This document shows positions 16,525 to 26,400 of a stretch of DNA of 64,000 bases, piece by piece; the stretch's first letter is position 1, and the number at the start of each line of letters is the position of its first letter. The notes under the pieces were generated by a model. That model ran no database searches. It worked only from the letters and a program-made list of their open reading frames with translations, and had not been told where the DNA came from. Made by a program: the position numbers and the translations under genes. The DNA lies in NCBI RefSeq assembly GCF_002355515.1, contig NZ_AP014809.1:2132501-2196500 (forward strand), given 5' to 3'. This DNA comes from Methylorubrum populi. GTDB lineage: Bacteria > Pseudomonadota > Alphaproteobacteria > Rhizobiales > Beijerinckiaceae.

Positions 16525-16863
16525 ATGCCTAAGCTCGTTCCCTCCCGTCCAGACCCGATGCTGGATGTCCTCTCTACCTTCCGGCTCAAGCCAACCGACA
16601 CGTTCAAGATCGTGTCCTCGAAGGGGGTCCTTACGATCAACCGCCGCAAGTCTACCGGTGAAGTCGAGCAAATGCGTGTTCGCGCGAAGGGTAGCTTCCA
16701 GCAGCTCACGAAGTTCGAACCTGCTCAAATCACGATAGCTGAGCGGCGCAAGCTCGAAGCCGAGATGGTCAAGTCCGGCCTCACTCAGTCTGAGGTCGCA
16801 GATCTCATTGGAGTGTCGCAGGCGACCGTCTCGCTCGACCTGAAAAAGCTCAAGAAGGCCTAA
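16525..16863 (+). CDS. Small helix-turn-helix protein
   Basis: 112 residues from the ATG at 16525, preceded by AAAGGA at a good distance; an ATG 15 bases earlier overlaps that site and is less likely. The C-terminal half (about 70-112) is a classic HTH: RRKLEAEMVKSGLTQSEVAD then LIGVSQATVSLDLKKLKK. The N-terminal half is a small beta-rich region (FKIVSSKGVLTINRR). It is followed 26 bases later by another small gene, probably co-transcribed. This looks like a regulator or the DNA-binding half of a toxin-antitoxin-like pair. The stretch is noticeably less G+C-rich than its neighbours, a sign of separate origin. Confidence 0.75.
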   Translation: MPKLVPSRPDPMLDVLSTFRLKPTDTFKIVSSKGVLTINRRKSTGEVEQMRVRAKGSFQQLTKFEPAQITIAERRKLEAEMVKSGLTQSEVADLIGVSQATVSLDLKKLKKA

Positions 16864-16889
16864 TTTGATATCAACTGCGGGAGGATTCG

Positions 16890-17111
16890 ATGGCACGAAC
16901 GGAAGAGAATATTAAGGTCATTCGTGAATTGGCCAAAGCTGCCGACATCTCTGAAGCGGACTTAGTTGCGGCCTGTCGCGAGATCGTTGCTCGGGCTGAC
17001 AGGCCGACTACCCAAGCGATGCTGGATACACTCAAAGCTTTCGATGCTGCTTCCGAAGACCCGCGGGACCGGCTGAAGCGAAGCATGCAATCGGGCAAAC
17101 TCCCTAGTTGA
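16890..17111 (+). CDS. Small helical protein paired with HTH gene
   Basis: 73 residues starting MARTEENIKVIRELAKAADI, with a strong ribosome site GGGAGGA seven bases before the ATG. It is predicted to be wholly helical with no signal or membrane segment, and it contains SEADLVAACREIVARA. I recognise no family. The close spacing to the HTH gene suggests an operon in which this is the partner protein (antitoxin, co-regulator or anti-defence/immune component). Its stop is about 50 bases from the end of the convergent vsr gene. Confidence 0.65.
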   Translation: MARTEENIKVIRELAKAADISEADLVAACREIVARADRPTTQAMLDTLKAFDAASEDPRDRLKRSMQSGKLPS

Positions 17112-17161
17112 GTGAGCCTGGGAGGCGGTCAGGCGGCGCGGCACTAGTCCAGGACCGCACC

Positions 17162-17647
17162 CTACGGTTGGGGTGGATCACCTCCATTAGGGTCAACTGC
17201 GGAGTGGCACCCGCCGCCATGCTTCCCATCCATAAATGCCTGCAGCTTCGCGGCAAGTGTAGCGGGCTGCTTGATCTCACATTCCCAGACTGTCAGCACG
17301 GACCAACCCCGAGCCTCCAGTGCTTTCTTGTTAGCAGCATCCCGAGCTTGATTGCGCTCAAGCTTCGGACGCCAATAATCCATCCGGCTCTTTGGCTTGC
17401 TCGCCCTCTTGCAGCCCTTGTGCTGATGCCAGAAGCAGCCGTGCACGAACACCGCCTTCCGACGGCCGATGAACGCGATGTCGGGCTTCCCGGGTAGGTC
17501 TTTCCTGTGCAGCCGGTACCCGTATCCCGCGAGGCGCAGGAGTTGTCGGACGAATATCTCGGGCTTGGTGTCCGTGGACTTGTTGCCCCGCATCGAGGCG
17601 CGGACGGCATCAGAGACCCCTTCCCAACGCCTGCTCGATGGGGTCAC
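17162..17647 (-). CDS. vsr: Very short patch repair endonuclease (Vsr)
   Basis: 161 residues from a GTG at 17647 that overlaps the methyltransferase stop (GTGA), so the two are translationally coupled. Family landmarks are all visible: SDAVRASMRGNKSTDTKPE at the N-terminus, GYRLHRKDLPGKPDIAF with the metal-binding Asp, FVHGCFWHQHKGC with the active-site histidines, and WSVLTVWECEI. Vsr nicks DNA 5' of T in T:G mismatches that arise when 5-methylcytosine is deaminated, so it protects the genome from mutation by the neighbouring C5-methyltransferase. Longer open frames at this locus extend into the methyltransferase and are not the true start. Confidence 0.92.
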   Translation of the reverse strand: MTPSSRRWEGVSDAVRASMRGNKSTDTKPEIFVRQLLRLAGYGYRLHRKDLPGKPDIAFIGRRKAVFVHGCFWHQHKGCKRASKPKSRMDYWRPKLERNQARDAANKKALEARGWSVLTVWECEIKQPATLAAKLQAFMDGKHGGGCHSAVDPNGGDPPQP

Positions 17648-18591
17648 CAGATGTCCGGGATTGCCGATGCCACGGCCTTGAAGAGCGGCGGCGGCACCGC
17701 GTTGCCGATGACGCGGTAGCGGAGGCGCGTGCCGCCGGTTTCCGGGAACGTCATGTCCCCGAATCCCTGCAGGCGCGCGGCCTCGCGGTAGGAGAGGCGC
17801 CGCGCCGGGGCATCCTCGACGAAGCGCCACTCGTCGGTGCCGATGCGCTTGAGGCGGGGGCTCACGGGATGGAGGGGCGTGTGCCTGCTGTTGGCCACGA
17901 TGGTCCGGCTCACCTGTCCCCAGTCTCGCCAGCGGTCCCTGGACAGGTAGTACCAGTGGAATGGTTGGTTGTCGTACTCGCCCTCTGGCCACAAGGGCAG
18001 GTCCTCGATCCGGTCGCGTATCGTTGGGCAGGACGGCAGCCCGTGAACGTCCTCCCCCGGAAGGCTGTGCGTGGGTTGGGGGAATTCGTACCGCACGCCC
18101 AGGTCCGAACGGATGCCGACGAAGAACATACGCGTCCGCTCCTGCGCGACGCCATAGGCGCGCGCATCAAGGATGGACCAGTCGACCTTGTAGCCCGCCA
18201 TCCGGAAGCGCGTGAGCTGGTTCACGGCCAAGTGCTGGTTATTGGCGTTCCGCATACCAGAGACGTTCTCGACGATGAACGCCTTAGGCTTGATCTGCCG
18301 GAGCGCGCGGTCGAACTCGCGGTAGAGGTAGTTGATCTTGCGGCCCGCCTCCCTAACCCCGCCGACGCTGAAGCCTTGGCACGGATAGCAGCCCGCGAGC
18401 AGGTCCACCTCGGGGAAGCTGCGGACGTCCGCGACATTGCCGAGCACGTAATCCGTCTCGGGCAAGTTCGCGAGGTAGACGTCACGGGCATAGCCCATCG
18501 TGTCGTTGGCCATGACCACGTCGAAGCCCGCGTCGATCAGACCCCTGTCGCTGCCCCCGCAGCCGGTGAACAAAGAAACCGCCTTAGGCAT
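17644..18591 (-). CDS. DNA (cytosine-5-)-methyltransferase, DruM-like
   Basis: 315 residues. C5-methyltransferase motifs in order: I (SLFTGCGGSDRG, AdoMet binding), IV (GCYPCQGFS with catalytic Cys), VI (FIVENV), VIII (QERTRMFFVG), IX (ARRLSYREAARLQGF) and X (YRVIGNAVPP). It is complete though on the short side. The start ATG has AGGGTGG upstream. It is divergent from the 859-residue gene at 18761, with a 169-base shared promoter region, and coupled to vsr downstream. In Druantia type II a cytosine methylase (DruM) accompanies DruF, DruG and the DruE helicase; this gene would be the self-marking component of such a locus. Its target sequence is unknown. Confidence 0.93.
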   Translation of the reverse strand: MPKAVSLFTGCGGSDRGLIDAGFDVVMANDTMGYARDVYLANLPETDYVLGNVADVRSFPEVDLLAGCYPCQGFSVGGVREAGRKINYLYREFDRALRQIKPKAFIVENVSGMRNANNQHLAVNQLTRFRMAGYKVDWSILDARAYGVAQERTRMFFVGIRSDLGVRYEFPQPTHSLPGEDVHGLPSCPTIRDRIEDLPLWPEGEYDNQPFHWYYLSRDRWRDWGQVSRTIVANSRHTPLHPVSPRLKRIGTDEWRFVEDAPARRLSYREAARLQGFGDMTFPETGGTRLRYRVIGNAVPPPLFKAVASAIPDIW

Positions 18592-18760
18592 CCCACCCTG
18601 CCTCGCCCGCCGAATCCGGGAAACCCGTCCAGAAGTGCATGGATTTTAGCGAACGGCCAAGCATGGCACCGCCTAGTTGCTTAACGTCGAAAACGCATCG
18701 CTGAGGTCTAGCGGCGCAACCCGAAGGTGCTATCCTGGCCGTGTGAGCGGGGGAACAAGC

Positions 18761-21340
18761 GTGAGGCCAGAAAGCGGCCCACCCACAGGATTCATGGAGT
18801 GGGAGCGCGCTCTCACCCATCATTTCCTCATGGTTGGGCCCGACGGCGACGCCTCGCCGATCCGCTCCTTCGAGGTCTCCGACGAGACCATCGCCCAAGC
18901 GGGTGGCCTCAGCGGACCCGACGCCCGCGAGGGGGCGATGGCATCGTTCACGCGCCACGTGGTCCAGGCCGGCGGGCTGCCGAACGCCCTGCGGCAGGGC
19001 CTACACCCGAACATGGACGCTCAAGGGTTGCCGGGGTGCTTCGCCTACCTCGTCCTGACCCTCTACGTGGCAAGCCTGCGCGGCAACGGCGAGGAGCGGA
19101 ACGGCGACTTCCGGCACAAGCTGCGCCGGTTCCTGGGCAGCGAACGCTCGTTCATGGACATGCCGGGCGTGGCCGGGATGTGGGCGGGCCTCCAGCGGTG
19201 GCTGGCGCGGCGTCGGAAAACCGACGCCCGCTTCCGGGAACTCGTGTTCCCCGAGGTGCCCGTGAAGTGGTCGCACATCGGCATCAGCCTGAAATTCGCC
19301 TTTCCCACGAAGACGGACGCGACGCTCATGGCGTCGTTCCTCCAGGACAAGCCAGCCGCCGCCGGCAACCCCCTCAGGCTCCTCGCGGAGTTCGCGCCCG
19401 TGATCGACCGCGGGCGACGCTCGGCCGGCATGGTGGATGCGTTCGAGGATTTCAGGGATGCCTTCGCCGCGGGCGAACGGCTCCTGGAGGACCACCGCTT
19501 CTGGCGCCTGGTCCAAGCATGTTCCTTCGGGGATCGGCCCGAGGCATCCTCGCCCGCCTATCTCTCCTTCGGGTTCGACGAGGAGGGCCAGCCCGTCTTC
19601 TCGGCCGCCCGGGAGGACGGAACGAAGCTCTCGCCCGGGCCCCGGACGCTTTCCGAGGCCGTCTCCGACCTAACGGCGGCCGGCGGCCCGGCGGCGTCCA
19701 CGCCGGCATACCTCGTCTTCCGGCAGACCGGCTTCGGGCGGTGGAGGTCGACGGACGGTTTCGAGCGCGCCGGGCCGCGCGTCCGGTTGGGACTGCCGCG
19801 CGCGGCGCACCGGCGGCTTCAGAGGGGTGGTCCGCGGTTCGTTGAGAGCGGCGGCTGGCTGTTCACCGCCGAGCCGGTCCCGGTAGCCTTGGCCGAGGAG
19901 ATGGTGGCTTCCTCCGCGGCAGCCCCGTCCTCGGAGAGGCTGGCTTCCATTTCCGTCACGGGCGGGGTCCGCACCGGCGGCCTCTGGCTCGGCCGGCCGG
20001 CCTTCATGCCGTACGTCGATGCGGGTGGGTCGGAACTGCAGGTGCGGGCGGGTCCGGGCGCCGCCGGCATCGTGAGCCTGGATTGCCAGGGCCGCGGTCC
20101 CGAACGCCTGCAGGCCGGCGGTCCGGTCAGCGGCACCTGGTTCCTGGAGCCGCCGGGCGGCCGGCAGCGGTCCTGCCGCCAAATCGCTTTCGCGCCGAAC
20201 GCGCAGCCGCACCGGGATGCCTTGGCCGGCGACGAAGCCGGCGAGATCCTCCTGGACTGGGCCGGGGGCTCGGCGCAAGCACGCTTCCCCGGGCAACTCC
20301 CGGCCGAAGCGGGCTGGAGCCGCGCGCAAGGCGCCATGTCGGACCTCGTTGAGGCGGTTTATGCCGGCGGGCGGCGCGGATGGGACGAAGGGGACGTGGT
20401 CGCCATCGTGGGCGAGGCTTTCGGTGACGCCGCGGATCCCTGGGCGATGCTGCGAGTGCTCAGGGATGCGACGGTCGTCCAACCCCGCCTCAGGCACCGT
20501 TGGCGCGGACGGACCTGGACGCTTCAGCCCCCGGCCCTCCTGCCGTGGGGAAACGGGGCGGTCGTGCAGGGCGCCGTCTGCGAGGCCGAGGCCGACGTCT
20601 TCCGCAAGGCCGCTGCCTCGGTCGGGGCCGTCCCCTTCCGGCTGCAGGAACCGTCCGGTCTCGCGCCTCCCCTGGCCGGATGCGTGGGTGGCGACCTGCA
20701 GTCGCTCGTGGCCCGCATGGATTGGCGGATCGAGCCCGCGCCCCGATGCCCGGCCGAGCGACCGCTCGCCTTTTGGGAAACCGACCACACGCTGCTCGGG
20801 AAGGAACCGGCCTCGCGCTGGGACTGGGACGCGGGGAAATTCGTGGCCGACGGGCGCCGCGGCGACGGGGCCGTCAGCCTGACCCGTTGGACGCAGGCCG
20901 CGAACCGCGACCACGACGTCTACCAGGTTCTCGCCGACGGACGGGAGCACCGCCTCCACTCCCGTGATGCCGCCCTTGTCCTCGCCCACTGCCTGGCGCG
21001 GCGCCCGCTGTTCACGGTCTCGGGCGGGTACCTGGAGGCCCGCGTCCGCGGCGCGTTCCTTCCCGACGCCATCGCGGCCAGGCTGCGGCTGTCGACGCTG
21101 GCGAACGCGGGCTTGACCGACGGGCGGTCCAGGTACCGCGTGACGCCTGAGGAAGCGGCGCGCGCCGCCCGCCTGCTGCCCGGGGCAGTGGCGGGCGCGG
21201 CCTGCGCAGCTGTTGGGCATGACGCCGATCGGGTAGCCTCGGTGAGGCATTCGTCCGGCCGGATTCGCGCTGCCTGGACGGGCGGCGCGCTGACGACCTT
21301 GTCGACCGGCGGGCCGGGGTGGGGGAAGGTGTCTCGATGA
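18761..21340 (+). CDS. Large unknown protein of Druantia type II-like locus (DruF/DruG position)
   Basis: 859 residues from GTG 18761, which has GGGGGA seven bases upstream; ATG 18794 (MEWERALTHHFL) is a reasonable alternative. No known catalytic motif was recognised. The N-terminal 230 residues are alpha-helical, the centre (250-600) is beta-rich with many glycines, and the C-terminus again has helical segments (TPEEAARAARLLPG). It starts the rightward operon opposite the methyltransferase, and its stop overlaps the next start (ATGA). Two unknown genes followed by a giant DUF1998 helicase next to a cytosine methylase is the gene set described for Druantia type II, so I place this as one of DruF or DruG by position only. 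Confidence 0.7.
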   Translation: MRPESGPPTGFMEWERALTHHFLMVGPDGDASPIRSFEVSDETIAQAGGLSGPDAREGAMASFTRHVVQAGGLPNALRQGLHPNMDAQGLPGCFAYLVLTLYVASLRGNGEERNGDFRHKLRRFLGSERSFMDMPGVAGMWAGLQRWLARRRKTDARFRELVFPEVPVKWSHIGISLKFAFPTKTDATLMASFLQDKPAAAGNPLRLLAEFAPVIDRGRRSAGMVDAFEDFRDAFAAGERLLEDHRFWRLVQACSFGDRPEASSPAYLSFGFDEEGQPVFSAAREDGTKLSPGPRTLSEAVSDLTAAGGPAASTPAYLVFRQTGFGRWRSTDGFERAGPRVRLGLPRAAHRRLQRGGPRFVESGGWLFTAEPVPVALAEEMVASSAAAPSSERLASISVTGGVRTGGLWLGRPAFMPYVDAGGSELQVRAGPGAAGIVSLDCQGRGPERLQAGGPVSGTWFLEPPGGRQRSCRQIAFAPNAQPHRDALAGDEAGEILLDWAGGSAQARFPGQLPAEAGWSRAQGAMSDLVEAVYAGGRRGWDEGDVVAIVGEAFGDAADPWAMLRVLRDATVVQPRLRHRWRGRTWTLQPPALLPWGNGAVVQGAVCEAEADVFRKAAASVGAVPFRLQEPSGLAPPLAGCVGGDLQSLVARMDWRIEPAPRCPAERPLAFWETDHTLLGKEPASRWDWDAGKFVADGRRGDGAVSLTRWTQAANRDHDVYQVLADGREHRLHSRDAALVLAHCLARRPLFTVSGGYLEARVRGAFLPDAIAARLRLSTLANAGLTDGRSRYRVTPEEAARAARLLPGAVAGAACAAVGHDADRVASVRHSSGRIRAAWTGGALTTLSTGGPGWGKVSR

Positions 21341-23484
21341 AGGTTCGTGACCGGGAGTACGTCGGTCGCAGCGGGCGGGGCCGCGACGCGAGCGCATTGG
21401 TCACCCCCGTGGCGGAGCGGTCCGAGGACGGGGTCTGGTCGGCCCTGGCCGACGTCAGGGCGCTGTTCCCGAAGCACGGCCAGATCGAGGTGCGCGGCAT
21501 CGTCGCCAACTCGCTCAGGGAGGGCGACTGGGTCGCGTTCGGCTCGGTCCCGAACGACAGGCACGGGTCGTCCGCGAGCTTCCGCGCCGCCTCCCCCCGC
21601 CGGCTCACCCCCTTCCTGGCGGCAGGAGGCGAGGTCTCGCCGGAAGGGCGCCGCCGGCTCGTCGTGGAGGCCGGGCTTGAGGCCGGCCCGGCAGGCGAAT
21701 GGTCGGTGCAGGTCTCGCCCGAGGCGTTCGTGCGGGTGAAGTTGCAGCAAGGCGAGGACGGGCGCTACCGGGCCTCCGGTTCCGACCTCGCCTCCTTGAC
21801 GCTCTGGCGCCTTACCCCGGATCTCGTGATCGACCTCGGCGCCGAGCACGCGGCGCCCAGGCTCTGCGACCATCACAGGGCGGAGCAGCTGCCGGGCACG
21901 CTGAACTGGTCCCGGGACGACGAGTACATCCGCATGGCCGCGGCGGCGCTCGGCCCGGAACGGCGCGGGCCGGACATCGCCGCGCTGCTCGCCTGGGCGC
22001 TGGGCCAGCATACCGACGCCCTTACCGGCCGCGTCTCTACCCTTGCCGGCGCCGACGCCGGCACGTTGGCCGAGATCGAGCGGGCCGGCACGTTGTCCCG
22101 CCGGCTCGCGGGGGAGCGCGAGCTGCTGACCCTGTTCAAGGCCGGGCTGATGTCAGACCCGAGCGTCAGGGAACTGATCGACCAAGCCGCTGCGGACGCC
22201 GCCGAGGCCACCCGCCCAGCCCTGGAGAGCGCGGTTCGGACCGAGGTCGAGCGCGAGATGGCCGCCGAGCGCGCCGCGGCGCACGAGCAGGTCCGGGCGC
22301 TCATCGCGGGCTTGGAGGCCGAGGAGATAGCGGCGCTGGAAGCGCGCTGCGCCGCCGAGGCCGCCAAGCGGGACGAGGATCTCGCGGAAGCGCGCCGCAG
22401 GGGCATGAAGGCGGTCGAAGCCGCGACCGCTGAGCGGCTGCGGGAAGCGGAGGATGCCGCCGCCGGGATGGACGCCCGTCGCGCCTCGCTGGCTGGCGAG
22501 GTGGAGGAGCTCGAAGGGCGCAGGCAGGGCCTCGCCGCCTCTGTCGCGGCGCTCGCCGACGAGGAGCGGAGCAAGCTCGAAATCGTGGAGCGCCTGGTCA
22601 AGGCCGGCGAGGATGCCGCCGCGCTGCGCAAGCCGGCGGCGGTGCCCGCGGTCCTGGCGCCGTGGCCCCCCGGGAGCGGAAACGAGCGCCGGCTCGGGCT
22701 GCGGGACCTTGCCGGCCTCGCGGAGGAAGCGGGCCTGCTGTCGCAGGCGGGCATGGAAACCTTCCTGCGCGTCGCGGTCCTCGTCGAGGCCGGCGAGGTG
22801 CCGGTCCTGCACGGACCGGATACCGGCGGCTTCGTGGAGGCGGCCGGGCGCCTAATGGCCGCCGGCCGGGTGGCGAGGCTCTACGCAGACCCGACGCTGA
22901 TCACGTTCGACGACCTGTGGGCCCGGGCCGGGTCCGGCATCCCGACGCCGCTGGCGGCCGCCCTGGCGAGCGCCGCCGAGGGATGCGCGGCCCTCGGCGT
23001 CGTGGAGCGCGCCGAGCGCTCGGGCGCGCGCTTCTGGTACCCGCAACTGGCCGATGCGGCGCGGCAGGGCCGGCTTCCCGCCGCCCTCATCCCGCTCGTC
23101 ACGGTGGCGGACCCGAAGTCCGAGGAGGCCGCCGCGGTGGCGGCGGAAGGCCCCATGGTGGCCGTCGAGGGCATCTTCGCCGACGGCGCGGCGGCGGTCG
23201 CCCCGCTGGTCTTCGCGGAGCTGGCGGCGGCGCCCGCCGCCTTTGCCAAGGGGAGCTGCGAGCCCGATCCGGGGGAAGCTGCCAAGTTCCTCCGCAAGCA
23301 CGCGGCCGGACTGGACCTTCCGGCGGCCATCAGGCTGTCGCGCATCCACGCCGCCGCGTCCTCCGCCCTGGGCGCGGAGGACGGACCGCGCATGGCCGCC
23401 GCGCTCAAGGCCATCCTGTTCGGGTCGGAGGAAGCCGTCCCGCAGGCCGCCACGCAGATGCCCTACCTCGCCGCCCGAGCCTGA
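21337..23484 (+). CDS. Coiled-coil unknown protein of Druantia type II-like locus (DruF/DruG position)
   Basis: 715 residues from ATG 21337, which overlaps the previous stop (ATGA) and is preceded by GGGGGAAGG. The N-terminal 270 residues are mixed alpha/beta (IEVRGIVANSLREGDWVAFG is beta-barrel-like). A long coiled coil rich in Ala, Glu and Arg spans about 275-440. The C-terminal 250 residues form a globular region with VLHGPDTGGF and LYADPTLITFDDLW, which resembles a degenerate P-loop domain without a proper GK[ST]. It is the middle gene of a tightly packed trio, so it probably works in one complex with the helicase. No family name is certain. Confidence 0.7.
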   Translation: MKVRDREYVGRSGRGRDASALVTPVAERSEDGVWSALADVRALFPKHGQIEVRGIVANSLREGDWVAFGSVPNDRHGSSASFRAASPRRLTPFLAAGGEVSPEGRRRLVVEAGLEAGPAGEWSVQVSPEAFVRVKLQQGEDGRYRASGSDLASLTLWRLTPDLVIDLGAEHAAPRLCDHHRAEQLPGTLNWSRDDEYIRMAAAALGPERRGPDIAALLAWALGQHTDALTGRVSTLAGADAGTLAEIERAGTLSRRLAGERELLTLFKAGLMSDPSVRELIDQAAADAAEATRPALESAVRTEVEREMAAERAAAHEQVRALIAGLEAEEIAALEARCAAEAAKRDEDLAEARRRGMKAVEAATAERLREAEDAAAGMDARRASLAGEVEELEGRRQGLAASVAALADEERSKLEIVERLVKAGEDAAALRKPAAVPAVLAPWPPGSGNERRLGLRDLAGLAEEAGLLSQAGMETFLRVAVLVEAGEVPVLHGPDTGGFVEAAGRLMAAGRVARLYADPTLITFDDLWARAGSGIPTPLAAALASAAEGCAALGVVERAERSGARFWYPQLADAARQGRLPAALIPLVTVADPKSEEAAAVAAEGPMVAVEGIFADGAAAVAPLVFAELAAAPAAFAKGSCEPDPGEAAKFLRKHAAGLDLPAAIRLSRIHAAASSALGAEDGPRMAAALKAILFGSEEAVPQAATQMPYLAARA

Positions 23485-23491
23485 GCCAGCC

Positions 23492-26400
23492 ATGTTGGAT
23501 CCCGTCGGCGGCTTCGCCCGCATGCACGACTTCTTCGTGTCCTACGTGGACACCTCCTTCCGCATCGCCGACCCGGCAGTGGCGCGGGAAAGGCGCGAGC
23601 TGCTGCTGACCCCGGACGTGCTCGCCACGGAACCGCTCGTCGAGCCGGTCCTCCGCTACGCGGCCAACGACCGCACGCTTGAGCAACTGCTCGGGACCGA
23701 GATCCTCGCGCCCCTGAGCCAGGAAGCGCAGCGCGCATTCGTCGAGCTCGCCCTGAGCGGGCTGTTCGACGGAGCCGAGGCCGATGGCGCGCTCAGGCGG
23801 AAATCGTCGTACCCGCCCTACACACACCAGGTGCGGATGCTGGAGCGCGGCATCCGCCCCGGCCATCCCAGCATCGTCACGTCGGGAACCGGGTCCGGAA
23901 AGACCGAAAGCTTCATGCTCCCGATCCTCGCGAGCCTGGCATCGGAAGCCGTGAGGTGGTCGAGGCCGGACGACGGCTACCTCGGGAACACGTGGTGGCG
24001 GAAGGGCCAGAGGTTCAACAGGCGCAGGTCGCAGCGGACCGGCGAGGCCGCCGACCGGCCGGCGGCCGTCCGCGCCCTGATCCTCTACCCGATGAACGCC
24101 CTCGTCGCCGACCAGATGGTCCGGCTGAGGAAAGCGCTCGATTCCGACGCCGCGCGCGCCGTCATGGACGAGCGTTTCGACGGGAACAGGATCTTCTTCG
24201 GCAACTACACGGGCGATACCCCCGTGACCGGGCACGAGACCCATCCCCGCCTGGCCGACGACGAGGTGGAGAGGAACAGGCGCACGCGGCGCGGCGCGAA
24301 GCTGCGGCTGGCCATGTCGCGGATGGAGGAGGACCAAAGGGACGCCCGGGCCCACGACGCGCGGACGCGGTCCAGGTCAGGGGGCAAGTCCTTCGAGGAG
24401 ACCAAGTACATCTTCCCGTCGCTGGACGGCGGCGAGATGGTGTCGCGCTGGGACATGCAGGCATGCCCGCCCGACATCCTCGTCACGAACGCCTCCATGC
24501 TCGGCGCGATGCTGTCCCGGGAGGTCGAGGACGCAGTCTTCGACAAGACGAGGGCCTGGATCGAGGCCGACGAGGACGCGTACTTCTACCTTGTCTTCGA
24601 CGAGCTCCACCTGGTGCGGGGCTCGGCGGGCACCGAGGTCGCATTCCTCGTCAAATCGCTCCTCACCCGGCTCGGGCTGGACGACCCCAAGCACCGGCAC
24701 AAGCTCCGCATCCTGGCGTCGAGCGCCTCGCTGCCGATGGAGGACCACGCCGGCGAGCAGAGCCGCCGGTACCTGCGGGACCTGTTCGCCCCGTTCGGCA
24801 CCTATGCGGGGCCGGGGGCCGAGGGCCGCACGGACGCGGCGTTCTGGAGCACGTGCGTCGTGCCCGGCGACCCCGAGAAGGTCGACGCCCCGGCCGGGAA
24901 GGTCGATCCCGCCCCTTTCAGGGCCCTCCTCGCGGCCGCAGCAGAAGGCAGCCGTCTGGTCGCCTCCTACGGCGAGACCGACGCGAACGCGTCCGCGGTG
25001 CGGGCGCTCGCCGAGAGCCTCGGCCTGGCGTCGGCGGCGACGGCGGAAGCCGCTGGCGCCGTGTCCGCCCGGGCCGCCGCGCTGCTCGTGAGGGGTTGCT
25101 CGGGGATGGGGCAAGCCCGAGCGACGCCGCTCTCGGACATCGGCAAGGAGGTATTTGGCGCGGCGGACCGCGAGGCGGTGCGCGGCCTGATGTTGGCGCG
25201 CGCCCTGCCGGACGGCGGTGCCTGGGGCGCGAAGGCGCCGACCGGCACGCCGTCTTTCCGGGTGCACACCTTCATCCGCAACGTCGAAGGGCTGTTCGGG
25301 GCGCCTGTGGCCTCGGACGACAGCAAGACGCGGTTCACCGACCTGACCATCGTGCGGGGCGTCACGCACGGTCCCCCGGGGGCCGATGGCGCACAGGGTC
25401 GGCGCCTCTTCGAGATGCTCTACTGCGAGGCTTGCGGCGACCTCTTCCTCGGGGGGCAGCGCGGGCAGGCCACGGCGGACGAGCGGCAGTTCGAGCTGCT
25501 GCCGACCTCGACCGACTTGGAAAGCGCGCCCGACCGCGGCGCCCCCGAGCTGTACGACCGCATGACCTTCGACCAGTTCGCGGTGTTCTGGCCCTCGACG
25601 GCCCGACCGGTGCTGCCGGAGGGCGGATGGGATGAGTGGCAAACCGCAACGCTCGACGCCGTGACCGGGGTCCTGTCGGCCTACGAAGCCGAGGAGCGCC
25701 CGGGCCTGGTCCGCGGCCACGTCTACTTCCAGGCCGATGCGGCGGCTGGGCCGGGCGGGCGCAAGACGGCGCAGCCGTTCTCCTGCCCCCGCTGCGGCAC
25801 CGACTACTCCAACAGGCCCTCGACCATCCGCACCCGCTCGCCGGTCCGCGCGTTCCGGACCGGCTTCGTGCAGGCTTCGCAGCTCGTCTCGACCGAACTC
25901 TTCGAGTTCCTGCACGCCATCAGGACCGAGGACGGCGCAGAGCCCAAGAGCATCATCTTCTCGGACAGCCGGCAGGACGCGGCGAACCAAGCGCTTGAGA
26001 TCGAGCGCCTGCACCTGCGCGACCTGCGCCGCGAGGTCTTCGTCGACTCAGCCCTTCGCATGATCGAGGCCGCCGGTAAGTCCTACGTGAGCGAGGAGGA
26101 GAAAGAGAGGATCGAGGATGAGATGATCGCCTCCGGCCGGCGGAAGGAGCTCCGCAAGCTCTATGCCGAGTGGGATAAGGCCGAGAGCGATAGCGGCGTG
26201 AACCTCGCCGCGAGGAAGGTGCGCGTCGACCGCCTGCTGCAGTACCGGGACGACGAGGACGGCAGCGGCGGCAACATCTCCTACGTGATGTCCGAGCTGG
26301 TGCGCCTCGGCATCCACCCCTTCGACGAGGTCGGTCGCAAGACCTTCAAGGGGCAGCCCTGGTACAAGGCGTTCAGCCTCCGCGGTGGTAAGGCGGACTT

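Noticed and set aside
17648..17992. Upstream extension of the Vsr frame
   Set aside because: Overlaps the methyltransferase; the GTG at 17647 overlapping the methyltransferase stop is the natural start.
23054..23491. 146-residue N-terminal extension of the helicase frame
   Set aside because: Overlaps the preceding coiled-coil gene entirely, is Arg/Pro/Ser-rich, and a normal start follows at 23492.
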